Assembly: GCA_041984585.1 (NCBI GenBank)
Contig: JBHIXX010000008.1
Location: 1 to 64,000, forward strand
DNA: 64,000 bases
Direction: 5' to 3'
From: Pseudolysinimonas_A sp041984585
GTDB taxonomy: Bacteria; Actinomycetota; Actinomycetes; Actinomycetales; Microbacteriaceae
The notes below the pieces were generated by a model, which made no database searches, was not told where the DNA came from, and worked only from the letters and a program-made list of their open reading frames with translations. A program made the translations under genes and the position numbers. This document shows, piece by piece, positions 1 through 9,006 of this stretch; position 1 is the stretch's first letter, and every line of letters starts with the position of its first letter.

Positions 1-1048
1 CGCGCGCCTGGTCGACCTCGACGAGCTGCTGCGGATCGCCGACGTCGTCACCATCCACATGCCGAAGACCCCGGAGACCACCGGGATGATCGGCGCCGCG
101 GAGCTCGCGACGATGAAGCCGAGCGCGTTCGTCGTCAATGTCGCGCGCGGCGGACTGATCGACGAGGCGGCGCTCGCCGCCGCGCTGCGCGATGGCACCA
201 TCGCCGGCGCCGGCGTCGATGTGTTCACCAGCGAGCCGCCGACCGACGACGTGCTCACCTCCGCCCCGAACATCGTCGTGACGCCGCACCTCGGCGCCTC
301 GACCGACGAGGCGCAGGAGAAGGCCGGCGTCTCGGTCGCCCGCAGCGTGCGGCTCGCGCTCGGCGGCGACCTGGTTCCGGATGCGGTCAACGTGGCCGGC
401 GGCGTGATCGACCCGTTCGTGCGCCCCGGCATCGCCCTCGTCGAGAAGCTCGGCCAGGTGCTCGCCGGCGTCGCGGGGCAGGGCGCGCTGACGCGGCTCG
501 ACGTCGACATCCGCGGTGAGCTCGCGGCGTACGACGTGAGCGTCTACCGGCTCGCCGCGCTCAAGGGCTACTTCACCAACGTCGTCACCGAGAACGTGTC
601 GTACGTGAACGCGCCGCTGCTGGCCGAGCAGCGCGGCATCGAGTCGTCGCTCACCGTCGCCGAGGAGAGCACGGACTACCGCAATACCTCGACGCTGCGC
701 GGCGTGCTCGCCGACGGCACCACGGTGGAGGTGTCGGGCACGCTCGCCGGCACCAAGATGGCGCAGAAGATCATCGGGCTCGACGGGTACGAGATCGAGG
801 TGCCGATCGCGACCCACCACATCCTGCTCCGCTACGTCGACCGTCCCGGCATCGTCGCGATCTACGGCACCGCGTTCGGCGACGCCGGCATCAACATCGC
901 GAGCATGCAGATCAGCCGCAAGGAGGCGGGCGGCACCGCGCTCGCGGTGCTCACCGTCGACTCCCCGGTGCCCGACGAGCTGCTCGACGGCATCGCTGCG
1001 GCGATCGACGCCGAGTCCGTGTGCGCGATCGAGATCGTCGCCGACTGA
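1..1048 (+). CDS. serA: D-3-phosphoglycerate dehydrogenase, C-terminal part (5' end outside window)
   Basis: Oxidises 3-phosphoglycerate with NAD in the first step of serine synthesis. Reading from base 2 the frame is open into the window edge, so the N-terminus is missing (about 348 residues are present; family members with this architecture are about 530). Visible are the end of the NAD-binding/catalytic domain (VNVARGGLIDE, GAGVDVF and the HLGAST motif with the catalytic His), the intervening regulatory substrate-binding domain typical of long actinobacterial SerA, and a C-terminal ACT domain (RPGIVAIYG...GINIASMQISR) that normally binds serine for feedback inhibition. It is followed by leuB and ilvE, consistent with an amino acid synthesis neighbourhood. 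Identification is firm. Confidence 0.95.
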   Translation, partial: ARLVDLDELLRIADVVTIHMPKTPETTGMIGAAELATMKPSAFVVNVARGGLIDEAALAAALRDGTIAGAGVDVFTSEPPTDDVLTSAPNIVVTPHLGASTDEAQEKAGVSVARSVRLALGGDLVPDAVNVAGGVIDPFVRPGIALVEKLGQVLAGVAGQGALTRLDVDIRGELAAYDVSVYRLAALKGYFTNVVTENVSYVNAPLLAEQRGIESSLTVAEESTDYRNTSTLRGVLADGTTVEVSGTLAGTKMAQKIIGLDGYEIEVPIATHHILLRYVDRPGIVAIYGTAFGDAGINIASMQISRKEAGGTALAVLTVDSPVPDELLDGIAAAIDAESVCAIEIVAD

Positions 1049-1104
1049 CCGTTCGCCGGGTGCGGAATCCGGGGTCGGACCCTCCGCGGATGCCGCGACG
1101 GGTC

Positions 1105-1281
1105 TCAGGAGCGGCGGCGGCCGAGCCAGAGCATGAGCCCGCCCGCGATGGCGACGAGCGCTCCGACCGCGATCAGCACGAGCCCCGCGCCGGCGGGGTC
1201 GAAGCCGCCGGTGTCCGCGTCGACGAGGAAGTAGAGCACGGCGCCCACGACGACCAGGAATACTCCGACGCTGAGGGCCAC
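1105..1281 (-). CDS. Small DUF6458-like membrane protein
   Basis: A 58-residue protein made of two hydrophobic helices (about residues 3-20 and 33-53) joined by a short acidic/Gly loop and ending in RRRS. Size, the SVGVFLVVVGAVL start and the two-helix layout resemble the actinobacterial DUF6458 family, whose function is unknown. The GTG start is chosen because a TACACT hexamer ends 6 nt upstream of it, indicating a leaderless transcript. It sits convergently between serA and leuB. The family call rests on resemblance only. Confidence 0.65.
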   Translation of the reverse strand: MALSVGVFLVVVGAVLYFLVDADTGGFDPAGAGLVLIAVGALVAIAGGLMLWLGRRRS

Positions 1282-1287
1282 GCGCCG

Positions 1288-1293
1288 AGTGTA
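1288..1293 (-). promoter_or_regulatory. -10-like TACACT for the DUF6458-like gene
   Basis: TACACT on the minus strand, 6 nt before the GTG at 1281; transcription would begin at or next to the start codon. No clear -35. Confidence 0.5.
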
Positions 1294-1376
1294 GCGCCGC
1301 CGAGTCCCCCAGAGTGGGGACGGATCGGGGTACAGACCGGTCGGGTCTCCCCGCGGGGGCTCCCGGCGACGCTCGG

Positions 1377-1382
1377 TAGGCT
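1377..1382 (+). promoter_or_regulatory. -10-like TAGGCT for leuB
   Basis: TAGGCT ends 7 nt before the leuB GTG, the spacing expected for a leaderless mRNA. Confidence 0.5.
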
Positions 1383-1389
1383 GACCGGC

Positions 1390-2433
1390 GTGACGCGCGC
1401 GATCGATCTGGCCCTCATCCCCGGCGACGGCATCGGACCCGAGGTGGTCGAGCAGGCCGTCGACGTGCTGCGGGCCGCGGTCGGCGGAGAGGCCGAGCTG
1501 CGCACCACGGAGTACCCGTTCAGCGCCCGGCATTACCTCGAGTCGGGTGTGATCCTCGGCGACGACGACCTCGCCGCGCTCGCGCAGCACGAGGCGATCC
1601 TGCTCGGCGCCGTCGGCGGCGACCCGCGCGACGCCCGCCTCGCCGGCGGGATCATCGAGCGCGGACTGCTGCTCAAGCTGCGCTTCGCCTTCGACCACTA
1701 CGTCAACCTGCGCCCGACCCGGCTGTTCCCGAGCGTCACCAGCCCGCTGGCCGACCCGGGCGAGGTCGACTTCGTCGTCGTGCGCGAGGGCACCGAGGGG
1801 CCGTACGTCGGCACCGGCGGCAGCATCCGCGTCGGCACCCCGCACGAGATCGCGAACGAGGTGAGCGTGAACACGGCCCACGGCGTGCAGCGCCTCGTGC
1901 GCTACGCCTTCGCGGCGGCCGAGAAGCGCCGCAAGAAGCTCACGCTCGTGCACAAGACCAACGTGCTCACCTACTCCGGGTCGCTGTGGACTCGGGCCGT
2001 GCAGGCCGAGGCGGCCAATCATCCGGACGTGGACTGGGACTACCTGCACGTCGACGCCGCGACCATCTTCCTGGTCACCGACCCTGCTAGGTTCGACGTG
2101 ATCGTCACGGACAACCTCTTCGGCGACATCCTCACCGATCTGGCCGGCGCCATCAGCGGCGGGATCGGACTGGCGGCCTCGGGCAACATCAACCCCGACG
2201 GCACGTTCCCCTCGATGTTCGAGCCCGTGCACGGGTCGGCGCCCGACATCGCGGGGCAGCAGAAAGCCGACCCCACCGCGGCGATCCTCTCCACCGTCCT
2301 GCTGCTCGACCACCTCGGGCTGCCGGAGGCGGCGCGACGGATCGAAGCGGCGGTCGCCGGCGACCTCGCCGACCGAGGGTCCGCATCCCGCACCACCGCC
2401 GAGGTGGGCGCGGCGATCACCGCCCGGCTCTGA
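1390..2433 (+). CDS. leuB: 3-isopropylmalate dehydrogenase
   Basis: Oxidative decarboxylation of 3-isopropylmalate, the third step of leucine synthesis, with NAD and a divalent metal. 347 residues, normal length. Motifs seen: IPGDGIGPEV near the N-terminus, VVREGTEGPYVG, the VHKTNVL lysine segment, the metal-binding DNLFGDILTDLA segment and the FEPVHGSAPDIAG adenosine-binding loop. The GTG start is set by the domain start (the nucleotide-binding strand follows within ten residues) and by TAGGCT 7 nt upstream; the open frame continues further 5' but with no family resemblance. ilvE follows 23 nt later with its own RBS, so the two are probably cotranscribed. Confidence 0.95.
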   Translation: MTRAIDLALIPGDGIGPEVVEQAVDVLRAAVGGEAELRTTEYPFSARHYLESGVILGDDDLAALAQHEAILLGAVGGDPRDARLAGGIIERGLLLKLRFAFDHYVNLRPTRLFPSVTSPLADPGEVDFVVVREGTEGPYVGTGGSIRVGTPHEIANEVSVNTAHGVQRLVRYAFAAAEKRRKKLTLVHKTNVLTYSGSLWTRAVQAEAANHPDVDWDYLHVDAATIFLVTDPARFDVIVTDNLFGDILTDLAGAISGGIGLAASGNINPDGTFPSMFEPVHGSAPDIAGQQKADPTAAILSTVLLLDHLGLPEAARRIEAAVAGDLADRGSASRTTAEVGAAITARL

Positions 2434-2456
2434 CCGGGCCGATCTGGAGACACCAC

Positions 2457-3566
2457 ATGCCCAAGCTCCTGCAGATGGCCACCCCCGACCTGATGTTCCA
2501 GGTGGTCCGCAACGAGAACGCCCGCAGCGCCGAGGAGCGCGCCCACATCCTCGAGGCGCCCGGATTCGGCCAGCACTTCACCGATCACATGGTCGACATC
2601 TGCTGGTCGGAGCGCGGCGGCTGGCACCGGCCGCGGGTGCAGCCCTACGGCCCGATCTCGCTCGACCCGGCCACCTCGGTGCTGCACTATGCGCAGGAGA
2701 TCTTCGAGGGGCTCAAGGCGTACCGCCACGGGGACGGGTCGATCTGGACCTTCCGTCCCGAGATGAACGCGGCGCGGATGCAGCGGTCGGCGAAGCGGCT
2801 CGCCCTGCCCGAGCTGCCGACCGAGTACTTTCTCGACTCGCTGAAGCAGCTGATCGCCGTCGACGGCGACTGGGTGCCGACCGCCGACGAGACGAGCCTC
2901 TACCTGCGACCGTTCATGTTCGCCAAGGAGGCGTTCCTCGGCGTGCGTCCGGCCAAGAAGGTGAACTACTACGTCATCGCGAGCCCGGCGGGCGCGTACT
3001 TCCACGGCGGGGTCGAGCCGGTGTCGATCTGGCTGTCGACGACCTACTCGCGCGCCGGTCACGGCGGGATGGGTGCGGCCAAGACCGGCGGCAACTACGC
3101 GGCGTCGCTGGTCGCCCAGGCCGAGGCGTACGAGCACGGCTGCGCGCAGGTGCTCTTCCTCGACGCGCAGGAGCAGACCTGGATCGAGGAGCTCGGCGGG
3201 ATGAACGTCGTGCTGGTCACCAAGGACAACCGGCTGATCACGCCCGAGAGCGACTCGATCCTCGAGGGGATCACCCTCGACTCGGTGCTGCAGCTCGGCC
3301 GCGACCGCGGATTCGAGGTGGAGCAGCGCCGGGTGGCCTACGCAGAGTGGCGCGACGGGGTGGCGTCGGGCGAGATCGTCGAGGCGTTCGCCTGCGGCAC
3401 CGCTGCGGTGATCACGCCGATCAAGGAGATCAAGGCCGAGGCCGACGGCATCGTCATGCCGGAGTCGGGCAACGAGGTCGCGCTGTCGCTGCGCCAGGAG
3501 CTGACCGACATCCAGTACGGGCGCGTCGAGGACCGCCACGGCTGGATGCTGCGGCTCGACGCCTGA
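2457..3566 (+). CDS. ilvE: Branched-chain amino acid aminotransferase
   Basis: PLP enzyme that transfers amino groups between glutamate and the keto acids of Leu, Ile and Val. 369 residues, class IV aminotransferase fold. Visible: HYAQEIFEGLKAY, YLRPFMF, the PLP lysine in GAAKTGGNYA (Lys209 by position), and EELGGMNV. The ATG is supported by GGAGA six bases upstream (2446-2450). It lies directly downstream of leuB and completes the pathway that LeuB feeds. A strong hairpin follows the stop before the converging hydrolase gene. Confidence 0.95.
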   Translation: MPKLLQMATPDLMFQVVRNENARSAEERAHILEAPGFGQHFTDHMVDICWSERGGWHRPRVQPYGPISLDPATSVLHYAQEIFEGLKAYRHGDGSIWTFRPEMNAARMQRSAKRLALPELPTEYFLDSLKQLIAVDGDWVPTADETSLYLRPFMFAKEAFLGVRPAKKVNYYVIASPAGAYFHGGVEPVSIWLSTTYSRAGHGGMGAAKTGGNYAASLVAQAEAYEHGCAQVLFLDAQEQTWIEELGGMNVVLVTKDNRLITPESDSILEGITLDSVLQLGRDRGFEVEQRRVAYAEWRDGVASGEIVEAFACGTAAVITPIKEIKAEADGIVMPESGNEVALSLRQELTDIQYGRVEDRHGWMLRLDA

Positions 3567-3585
3567 CGCTTCCGCCACGCTCTGA

Positions 3586-3614
3586 CGTCCCCGCCGCGCC
3601 CTCGCGGCGGGACG
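3586..3614. terminator. GC-rich hairpin between convergent ilvE and hydrolase
   Basis: CCGCCGCG at 3591-3598 pairs with CGCGGCGG at 3603-3610 across a CCCT loop; CGTC/GACG extends the stem past one bulged C. There is no U-tract. It could serve both converging genes. Confidence 0.45.
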
Positions 3615-3623
3615 CCGGGAGAC

Positions 3624-4262
3624 CTATGCCGCGAGCCGTCGGGCGAACGCGGCGACGGCGTCGGCGCAGGCGTCGAGGTGCTCGGCGAACCGGTGCCCGC
3701 TCACCTTCAGGCGCGGGCGCAGGTCGTGGTCGCCGTCCGCGAACCAGCGCACCTCGATCGCGGGCGACAGGTCGTAGCCGGCGACGTCGTCGGGGCCGCC
3801 GAACGGGTCGCGCTCGCCCTGGCAGATCAGCGTCGGCGTCGCGAGGTCGGCGAGGTGCGCCGTGCGGGTCCGCTCGGGTTTCGCCGGCGGATGGAACGGG
3901 TAGCCGAGGCACACCAGTCCGGCCACCGAGCCGTCGGCTCGCAGGTCGTCGGCGACGAGGCTCGCCACCCGGCCGCCCATCGACTTGCCGCCGATGAGCA
4001 GCGGGCGCGCCGCCGCATCCAGTACTGCGACGACGTCGCGGTACTCGTCGACCAGGGTCTCGGCGCGGGGCGGGGGTCGGCGCCGGCCGGTGCGGCGCGC
4101 GGCCATGTAGCCGAACTCGAAGCGCACCGTCGCGATCCCGCGGGCGACGAGTCGGCCGGCCATGTCGTTCATCCAGGGGGAGTCCATCGCCGTACCCGCC
4201 CCGTGCGCGAGCACGAGCGTCGCGAGGGGGGCGCCGCCGGGCTCGGTGCGCAGCAGATCCAC
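3624..4262 (-). CDS. Alpha/beta hydrolase, KANL3/Tex30-like
   Basis: 212-residue serine hydrolase-fold protein of unknown substrate. The N-terminal strand carries LVLAHGAG (oxyanion region), the nucleophile elbow is GGKSMGGR, an acid lies in QGERDPFG, and a candidate histidine is in DGDHDLRP. This compact family of dienelactone-hydrolase-like proteins is widespread; the reaction cannot be read from sequence. The GTG start is supported by GGAGG eight bases upstream; an ATG eight bases upstream is out of frame. It converges on ilvE and diverges from the FAH-family gene. Confidence 0.8.
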   Translation of the reverse strand: MDLLRTEPGGAPLATLVLAHGAGTAMDSPWMNDMAGRLVARGIATVRFEFGYMAARRTGRRRPPPRAETLVDEYRDVVAVLDAAARPLLIGGKSMGGRVASLVADDLRADGSVAGLVCLGYPFHPPAKPERTRTAHLADLATPTLICQGERDPFGGPDDVAGYDLSPAIEVRWFADGDHDLRPRLKVSGHRFAEHLDACADAVAAFARRLAA

Positions 4263-4388
4263 GCGGCCATCCTCCCAGCCGGGCTCGTCCCGCCCGCCGA
4301 CGGGCCCACGCCCGGTCGCCCTGGGCGGTGCCGCGCCGCCCGTCCCGCGGGCCGGAGCGGTCGGCGGATGACGCCCGCGCCGCGCCGC

Positions 4389-4394
4389 TACGCT
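4389..4394 (+). promoter_or_regulatory. -10-like TACGCT for the FAH-family gene
   Basis: TACGCT lies 8 nt upstream of the GTG at 4403, consistent with a leaderless or near-leaderless transcript running into the overlapping MFS gene. Confidence 0.45.
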
Positions 4395-4402
4395 GGACCG
4401 TT

Positions 4403-5179
4403 GTGAAGGTCGCCCGGTTCGCCACCCCCGGAGACGATCCCCGCTACGGGGTCGTCGACGGCGACGAGTTGGTCGTGCTCGCCGCCGACCCCATGTTCGC
4501 CGGATTCGACACGACGGGGGAGCGCATCCCGCTCGCCGAGGCGCGTCTGCTCGCCCCGGTCATCCCGCGGTCGAAGGTCGTCTGCATCGGACTCAACTAC
4601 GCCGACCACCGCGCCGACATGACGATGGTCGACGCCCCCGAGAACCCGCTGATGTTCCTCAAGCCGAACACGGCCGTGATCGGGCCCGGCGAGGCGATCA
4701 AGATCCCGCCCGTCGAGGGACGCATCACCCACGAGAGCGAGCTGGTGCTCGTCATCGGGCGCATCGCCAAGCAGGTGCGCGCCGAGGACTGGCGCGACTA
4801 CGTGTTCGGCTTCACGATCGGCAACGACGTGTCGGCCCGCGACCAGATGTTCGCCGACGGGCAGTGGGCTCGTGCGAAGGGCTACGACACGTTCGCGCCG
4901 ATCGGCCCGTGGATCGAGACCGAGCTCGACCCGTCGAACCTCGAGATCAGCAGCACCGTCGACGGCGAGCCCCGGCGGCACGGCAACACCAAGGACCTCA
5001 TCCACAGCCTCCCCGACATCGTCGCCTACGCGAGCGACGTGTGGACGCTGCTGCCCGGCGACATCATCATGACCGGCACCCCGTCGGGTCTCGGCGGCTT
5101 CCTCCCCGGGCAGACCGTCGACATCACGATCGAGGGCATCGGAACGCTCTCCAACCCCGCCGAAGCGCGGGACGGATGA
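4403..5179 (+). CDS. Fumarylacetoacetate hydrolase family protein
   Basis: 258 residues. FAH-family enzymes hydrolyse, hydrate or decarboxylate small diketo acids (acylpyruvates, oxaloacetate) with Mg or Mn. Seen: VVCIGLNYADH, LMFLKPNTAVIGPGEAI, the metal-ligand segment ITHESELVLVIG, GNDVSARDQM, the FAPIGPWI strand and the family signature IIMTGTPSG near residue 215. The exact substrate is not determinable. The GTG start is chosen from domain alignment and the upstream TACGCT. Its TGA overlaps the ATG of the MFS gene (ATGA), so the two are translationally coupled, suggesting the transporter handles a related small organic acid, though this is inference. Confidence 0.88.
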   Translation: MKVARFATPGDDPRYGVVDGDELVVLAADPMFAGFDTTGERIPLAEARLLAPVIPRSKVVCIGLNYADHRADMTMVDAPENPLMFLKPNTAVIGPGEAIKIPPVEGRITHESELVLVIGRIAKQVRAEDWRDYVFGFTIGNDVSARDQMFADGQWARAKGYDTFAPIGPWIETELDPSNLEISSTVDGEPRRHGNTKDLIHSLPDIVAYASDVWTLLPGDIIMTGTPSGLGGFLPGQTVDITIEGIGTLSNPAEARDG

Positions 5180-6429
5180 CGACGGCCCCGGTCGACGACG
5201 ACGCGCACCTCGACCCCGAACGGGTCGCGGTCGTCCGGGGCCGCACCCGCGGCGTGCTCATCGCCGGGCAGTCCCTCGCCGGCATCGGAATGGGCGCCGC
5301 CCTCTCCGCCGGGGCGCTGCTGGTGACCCAGGTGTCGTCATCCGCCCTCTCGGGGCTCGCCGCCACCTCGCTGACGGTGGGCGCCGGCATCGCGTCGGTG
5401 CCGCTCGCCGCGCTCGCCGCCCGAGCCGGCCGGGCGCCCGCGCTCGCGACCGGGGCGGCCGTCGCCGCCGCGGGCGGGATCGTCGGCCTCGTCGCCGTCG
5501 GGCTCGGGTCGCTGCCGCTGCTGCTCGCCGCGCTCGCCCTGATGGGCGTCGGCACCGCCGTCAACCTGCAGTCCCGGTTCGCGGCGACCGACCTCTCGAC
5601 GCCCGACACGCGCGGCCGCGACCTCGCCCTCGTCGTGTGGTCGACGACGATCGGCGCGATCGCCGGACCCAACCTGATCTCACCGGCGGACTCGCTCGGC
5701 ACCGCGCTCGGACTGCCCGAGCTCTCGGGGGTGTTCCTCTTCCCGATCGCCGCGCAGGCGCTCGCCGCGGTGCTCTACCTGATCGGGCTGCGCCCCGATC
5801 CGCTGCGCCTGGCCCAGGAGATCGGCGCCAAGCGGCCCTCGGGCGCGCCCGTCGGCGCGGCGGACCGCTCCGGGGTGCGCACCGGGATCGTCGCGGTCGC
5901 GCTCAGCCACGCGATGATGGTCGCGGTCATGTCGATGACCCCGGTGCACCTCGTCGACCACGGCGCGACGCTCACCATCGTCGGACTGACCATCAGCCTG
6001 CACGTCGCCGGCATGTACGCGCTCTCGCCGCTGTGGGGCTGGCTCTCCGACCGGGTCGGGCGGGTGCCGGTGATCGCGACCGGCCAGGCCGTGCTGCTGG
6101 CGTCGCTCGCGATGACCTCGTTCGGCGCCGAGTCGTCGGGGTGGGTCGTCGCCGGCCTCATCCTGCTCGGGCTCGGCTGGAGCGCGTCGACGGTCGCCGG
6201 GTCCGCGCTCATCGCCGAGAGCGCCGACCCGCTGCACCGCACGCGCGTGCAGGGCCGCGCCGACCTCGCGATGAGCGCCGCCGGCGCGCTGGGCGGCGGG
6301 CTCGCCGGCCCGGTGCTGTTCGTGATCGGCTACGCGGGCCTGTCGCTCGCCGCGACCGCGCTCGCCGTGGTGGTGCTCGTCGCGCTCGCCCTCCACCGCG
6401 CCCGCGCGACGACGGCGCCGCTCGGCTGA
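5176..6429 (+). CDS. MFS transporter
   Basis: 417 residues with about 12 hydrophobic segments in two six-helix halves, typical of the major facilitator superfamily. The inter-helix motif A appears in the second half as GWLSDRVGRVP and in weaker form as AARAGRAPALA in the first. The first roughly 30 residues are polar and precede TM1. The substrate is unknown; drug-efflux-like relatives are common. The ATG overlaps the stop of the FAH-family gene, which fixes the start and makes an operon. gltX begins 68 nt downstream behind its own -10-like element. Confidence 0.88.
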   Translation: MTTAPVDDDAHLDPERVAVVRGRTRGVLIAGQSLAGIGMGAALSAGALLVTQVSSSALSGLAATSLTVGAGIASVPLAALAARAGRAPALATGAAVAAAGGIVGLVAVGLGSLPLLLAALALMGVGTAVNLQSRFAATDLSTPDTRGRDLALVVWSTTIGAIAGPNLISPADSLGTALGLPELSGVFLFPIAAQALAAVLYLIGLRPDPLRLAQEIGAKRPSGAPVGAADRSGVRTGIVAVALSHAMMVAVMSMTPVHLVDHGATLTIVGLTISLHVAGMYALSPLWGWLSDRVGRVPVIATGQAVLLASLAMTSFGAESSGWVVAGLILLGLGWSASTVAGSALIAESADPLHRTRVQGRADLAMSAAGALGGGLAGPVLFVIGYAGLSLAATALAVVVLVALALHRARATTAPLG

Positions 6430-6483
6430 GGCGGCGGCCGGCCGGCGGCGGGTGACGCGGCGTCGACGGCGGCGCCCCCGGCC

Positions 6484-6489
6484 TAGGAT
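6484..6489 (+). promoter_or_regulatory. -10-like TAGGAT for gltX
   Basis: TAGGAT is 8 nt upstream of the ATG. The intervening GGAGG is only 2 nt from the ATG, too close for a normal SD, so a leaderless start is more likely. Confidence 0.45.
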
Positions 6490-6497
6490 CGGAGGCG

Positions 6498-8045
6498 ATG
6501 TCCCTCCCCGTCACCACGGCATCCGGCTCCGACGTCCGGGTGCGTTTCTGCCCCTCGCCCACCGGCACGCCCCACGTGGGCCTCATCCGCACCGCGCTGT
6601 TCAACTGGGCCTACGCCCGGCACACCGGCGGCACCTTCGTGTTCCGCATCGAGGACACGGATGCCGCCCGCGACAGCGAGGAGAGCTACCTGCAGCTGCT
6701 CGACGCGCTGCGCTGGCTCGGGCTCACCTGGGACGAGGGGGTCGAGACCGGCGGCCCGCACGGCCCCTACCGGCAGTCGGAGCGCGGCGACATCTACCGC
6801 GACCTCATCGACCGGCTGCTCGCCGCCGGCCACCTCTACGAGTCGTACGTGACACCGGAGGAGATGGAGGCGCGCAACGTCGCCAACGGCCGCGACCCGA
6901 AGCAGGGCTACGACAACTCCGACCGCGACCTCACCGACGCGCAGCGCGCCGCGTACCGCGCCGAGGGCCGGCAGCCGGCGCTGCGTCTGCGGGTGCCCGA
7001 CGAGGACCTCGGCTTCGACGACCTCGTGCGCGGCGAGATCACCTTCCCGGCCGGGTCGACCACCGACTTCGTCGCCGTGCGGCCCAACGGGGCGCCGCTC
7101 TACACGTTCGTCAACCCGGTCGACGACGCGCTGATGGGCGTCACGCACGTGCTGCGCGGCGAAGACCTGCTGTCGTCCACGCCGCGGCAGATCGCCCTCT
7201 ACGGCGCGCTCATCGACATCGGCGTCGCCACTGCCGTGCCGCGCTTCGGCCACCTGCCCTACGTGATGGGGGAGGGCAACAAGAAGCTCTCCAAGCGCGA
7301 CCCCGAGTCGAACCTGTTCCACCACCGCGACCGCGGCTTCATCCCCGAGGGGCTGCTCAACTACCTCGCCCTGCTCGGCTGGTCGATCGGCCCCGACCGC
7401 GACGTGTTCAGCCAGCAGGAGCTGATCGACGCATTCGACGTCGCCGACGTGAACCCCAATCCCGCCCGCTTCGACGTCGCCAAGGCCACGTCGATCAACG
7501 GCGACCACGTGCGGATGCTGCCGGTCGAGGACTTCACCGCGCGCATCGTCCCCTACCTCGGGGCCCGCGACCTCGCCGACGGGACGACCGAGCCCGAACT
7601 CGTCGCCGACCCGCCGACGGCCGTGCAGCAGGCCATCCTGCGCGAAGCCGCGCCGCTCGTGCAGGAGCGGGTCAACGTGCTCTCCGAGGCGCGCGGCATG
7701 CTCGCCTTCCTGTTCACCCCGGATGATGACATCGAGTTCGACGCCGACGCCCTGCCCCGCGAGAAGGACCATGACGAGGCCCGCCTCGTGCTCGACGCCG
7801 GGTACGCCGCCCTCGAGCAGCTCGACGATTTCTCGGCCGCGGCCATCGAGGCAGCGCTGCGCGCGGCTCTCACCGCGCCGCCGGAGGAGGGCGGCGCGGG
7901 TCTCAAGCCGCGCACGGCGTTCGGGGCGCTGCGCACGGCCGTGAGCGGACGGCGGGTGAGCCCTCCGCTGTTCGAGTCGATGGAGATCCTCGGCAAGGAG
8001 TCCACCCTCGCCCGCGTGGAGCGGCTGCGGAAGCACCTGGCCTGA
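6498..8045 (+). CDS. gltX: Glutamyl-tRNA synthetase
   Basis: Charges tRNA-Glu with glutamate (and in many Gram-positives also tRNA-Gln, for later amidation by GatCAB). 515 residues, discriminating/non-discriminating type not decidable by eye. Class I signatures: the HIGH equivalent in FCPSPTGTPHVGLIRTALFNW (residues about 16-36), FRIEDTD, and the KMSKS equivalent KKLSKRD near residue 262. The C-terminal third is the helical anticodon-binding domain. tRNA-Gln(CUG) and tRNA-Glu(CUC), both relevant to this enzyme, are encoded 1.5 and 4.3 kb downstream. Confidence 0.96.
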   Translation: MSLPVTTASGSDVRVRFCPSPTGTPHVGLIRTALFNWAYARHTGGTFVFRIEDTDAARDSEESYLQLLDALRWLGLTWDEGVETGGPHGPYRQSERGDIYRDLIDRLLAAGHLYESYVTPEEMEARNVANGRDPKQGYDNSDRDLTDAQRAAYRAEGRQPALRLRVPDEDLGFDDLVRGEITFPAGSTTDFVAVRPNGAPLYTFVNPVDDALMGVTHVLRGEDLLSSTPRQIALYGALIDIGVATAVPRFGHLPYVMGEGNKKLSKRDPESNLFHHRDRGFIPEGLLNYLALLGWSIGPDRDVFSQQELIDAFDVADVNPNPARFDVAKATSINGDHVRMLPVEDFTARIVPYLGARDLADGTTEPELVADPPTAVQQAILREAAPLVQERVNVLSEARGMLAFLFTPDDDIEFDADALPREKDHDEARLVLDAGYAALEQLDDFSAAAIEAALRAALTAPPEEGGAGLKPRTAFGALRTAVSGRRVSPPLFESMEILGKESTLARVERLRKHLA

Positions 8046-8075
8046 GCGGCGCGGGTCGAGACCGCTGAGGTGAGC

Positions 8076-8927
8076 ATGACCGGAACCGCGCCGACGCCGC
8101 GCGCGGCGCCCGACTTCCGGGCGCACCCCGTGCCGCCTGCTCTCGCGGGGGCCGTGCGCTCCATCTGGTCGCTGCGCGCCATCCCGGCGCGGCGCTTCGA
8201 GCGGATCCTTCCGCAGCCTGCGGCGCACATCATCGTGAATCTCTCCGACCCGTATCGGGTCGTGCGCCGCGGAGAGCGGATCACGGATGACGTCGTCGCA
8301 GGTGTCTTCGTGTCGGTGCTGCAGCGGGAGCACATCGTCAGCGAGAACCCGGGGGAGGTCTGGAACTGCGTCGCCGAGCTCTCCCCGTACGGTGCAGGCG
8401 CGTTCGTCGACCGCCCGATGCCGGAGCTCGCGGGGCTGGTGACGACCGCGGAGGTCATTCCTGGGAGCGGGCGGTGGCGTGCGGCGCTGCGCGCCGCCCG
8501 GGAGGGCGCCGTCGAGACGTTCGCCGACCAGCTCGTCGCGGCATTCCGGCCGGGGTGGCGCCCCGACGAGCTCGCCTCGGCGGCGTGTCGACTGCTCGAC
8601 GCCGACCCCGACTTGCCGATCGCCCGACTCGCCGCGGATCTCGGAGTGCGCCACGGGCGCCTGCTCGCCGCATTCCGCTCGGCGTGCGGAGTGACCCCCA
8701 AGGCCTACGCCGACCTGGTGAGGTTCCATCGTTTCGTCACCGCGATCCCGATCGGTGACGAGGCCCCGCGATGGAGCGAGCTCGCGGTGACCCACGGCTA
8801 CTTCGACCAGCCCCACTTCATCCGGAGTTTCCGCCGGTTCGTCGGGTGCACTCCCACGCAGTACCTGACCGCTGTGCGCGAGCACGGGGGTGACTACGCC
8901 CTGTTCGTTCCAATGGACGGGGCGTGA
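8076..8927 (+). CDS. AraC-family transcriptional regulator
   Basis: About 283 residues. N-terminal two-thirds resembles the cupin-like sensing domain of DUF6597-type AraC regulators (RFERILPQPAAHIIVNLSDPY, AELSPYGAGAF). The C-terminal 100 residues contain two helix-turn-helix units ending in a typical AraC signature: SELAVTHGYFDQPHFIRSFRRFVGCTP. ATG 8076 is preferred because GAGG lies five bases upstream; GTG 8070 in frame is the alternative and would add two residues. It starts 30 nt after gltX. The next gene, a DUF1761 membrane protein 79 nt downstream, may be its target or partner. Confidence 0.88.
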   Translation: MTGTAPTPRAAPDFRAHPVPPALAGAVRSIWSLRAIPARRFERILPQPAAHIIVNLSDPYRVVRRGERITDDVVAGVFVSVLQREHIVSENPGEVWNCVAELSPYGAGAFVDRPMPELAGLVTTAEVIPGSGRWRAALRAAREGAVETFADQLVAAFRPGWRPDELASAACRLLDADPDLPIARLAADLGVRHGRLLAAFRSACGVTPKAYADLVRFHRFVTAIPIGDEAPRWSELAVTHGYFDQPHFIRSFRRFVGCTPTQYLTAVREHGGDYALFVPMDGA

Positions 8928-9006
8928 ATTCCGACAATCCGGCCAGCGCTGCGTCTCCCTAGGGTCGGGGCGTCCGGGCGAGCGCCCGGAGGAGTGGACG
9001 GAGCAC

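Noticed and set aside
3678..4406. Plus-strand open frame antisense to the 3624-4262 hydrolase
   Set aside because: The minus frame has the GKSMGG nucleophile elbow and an RBS; the plus frame shows no domain.
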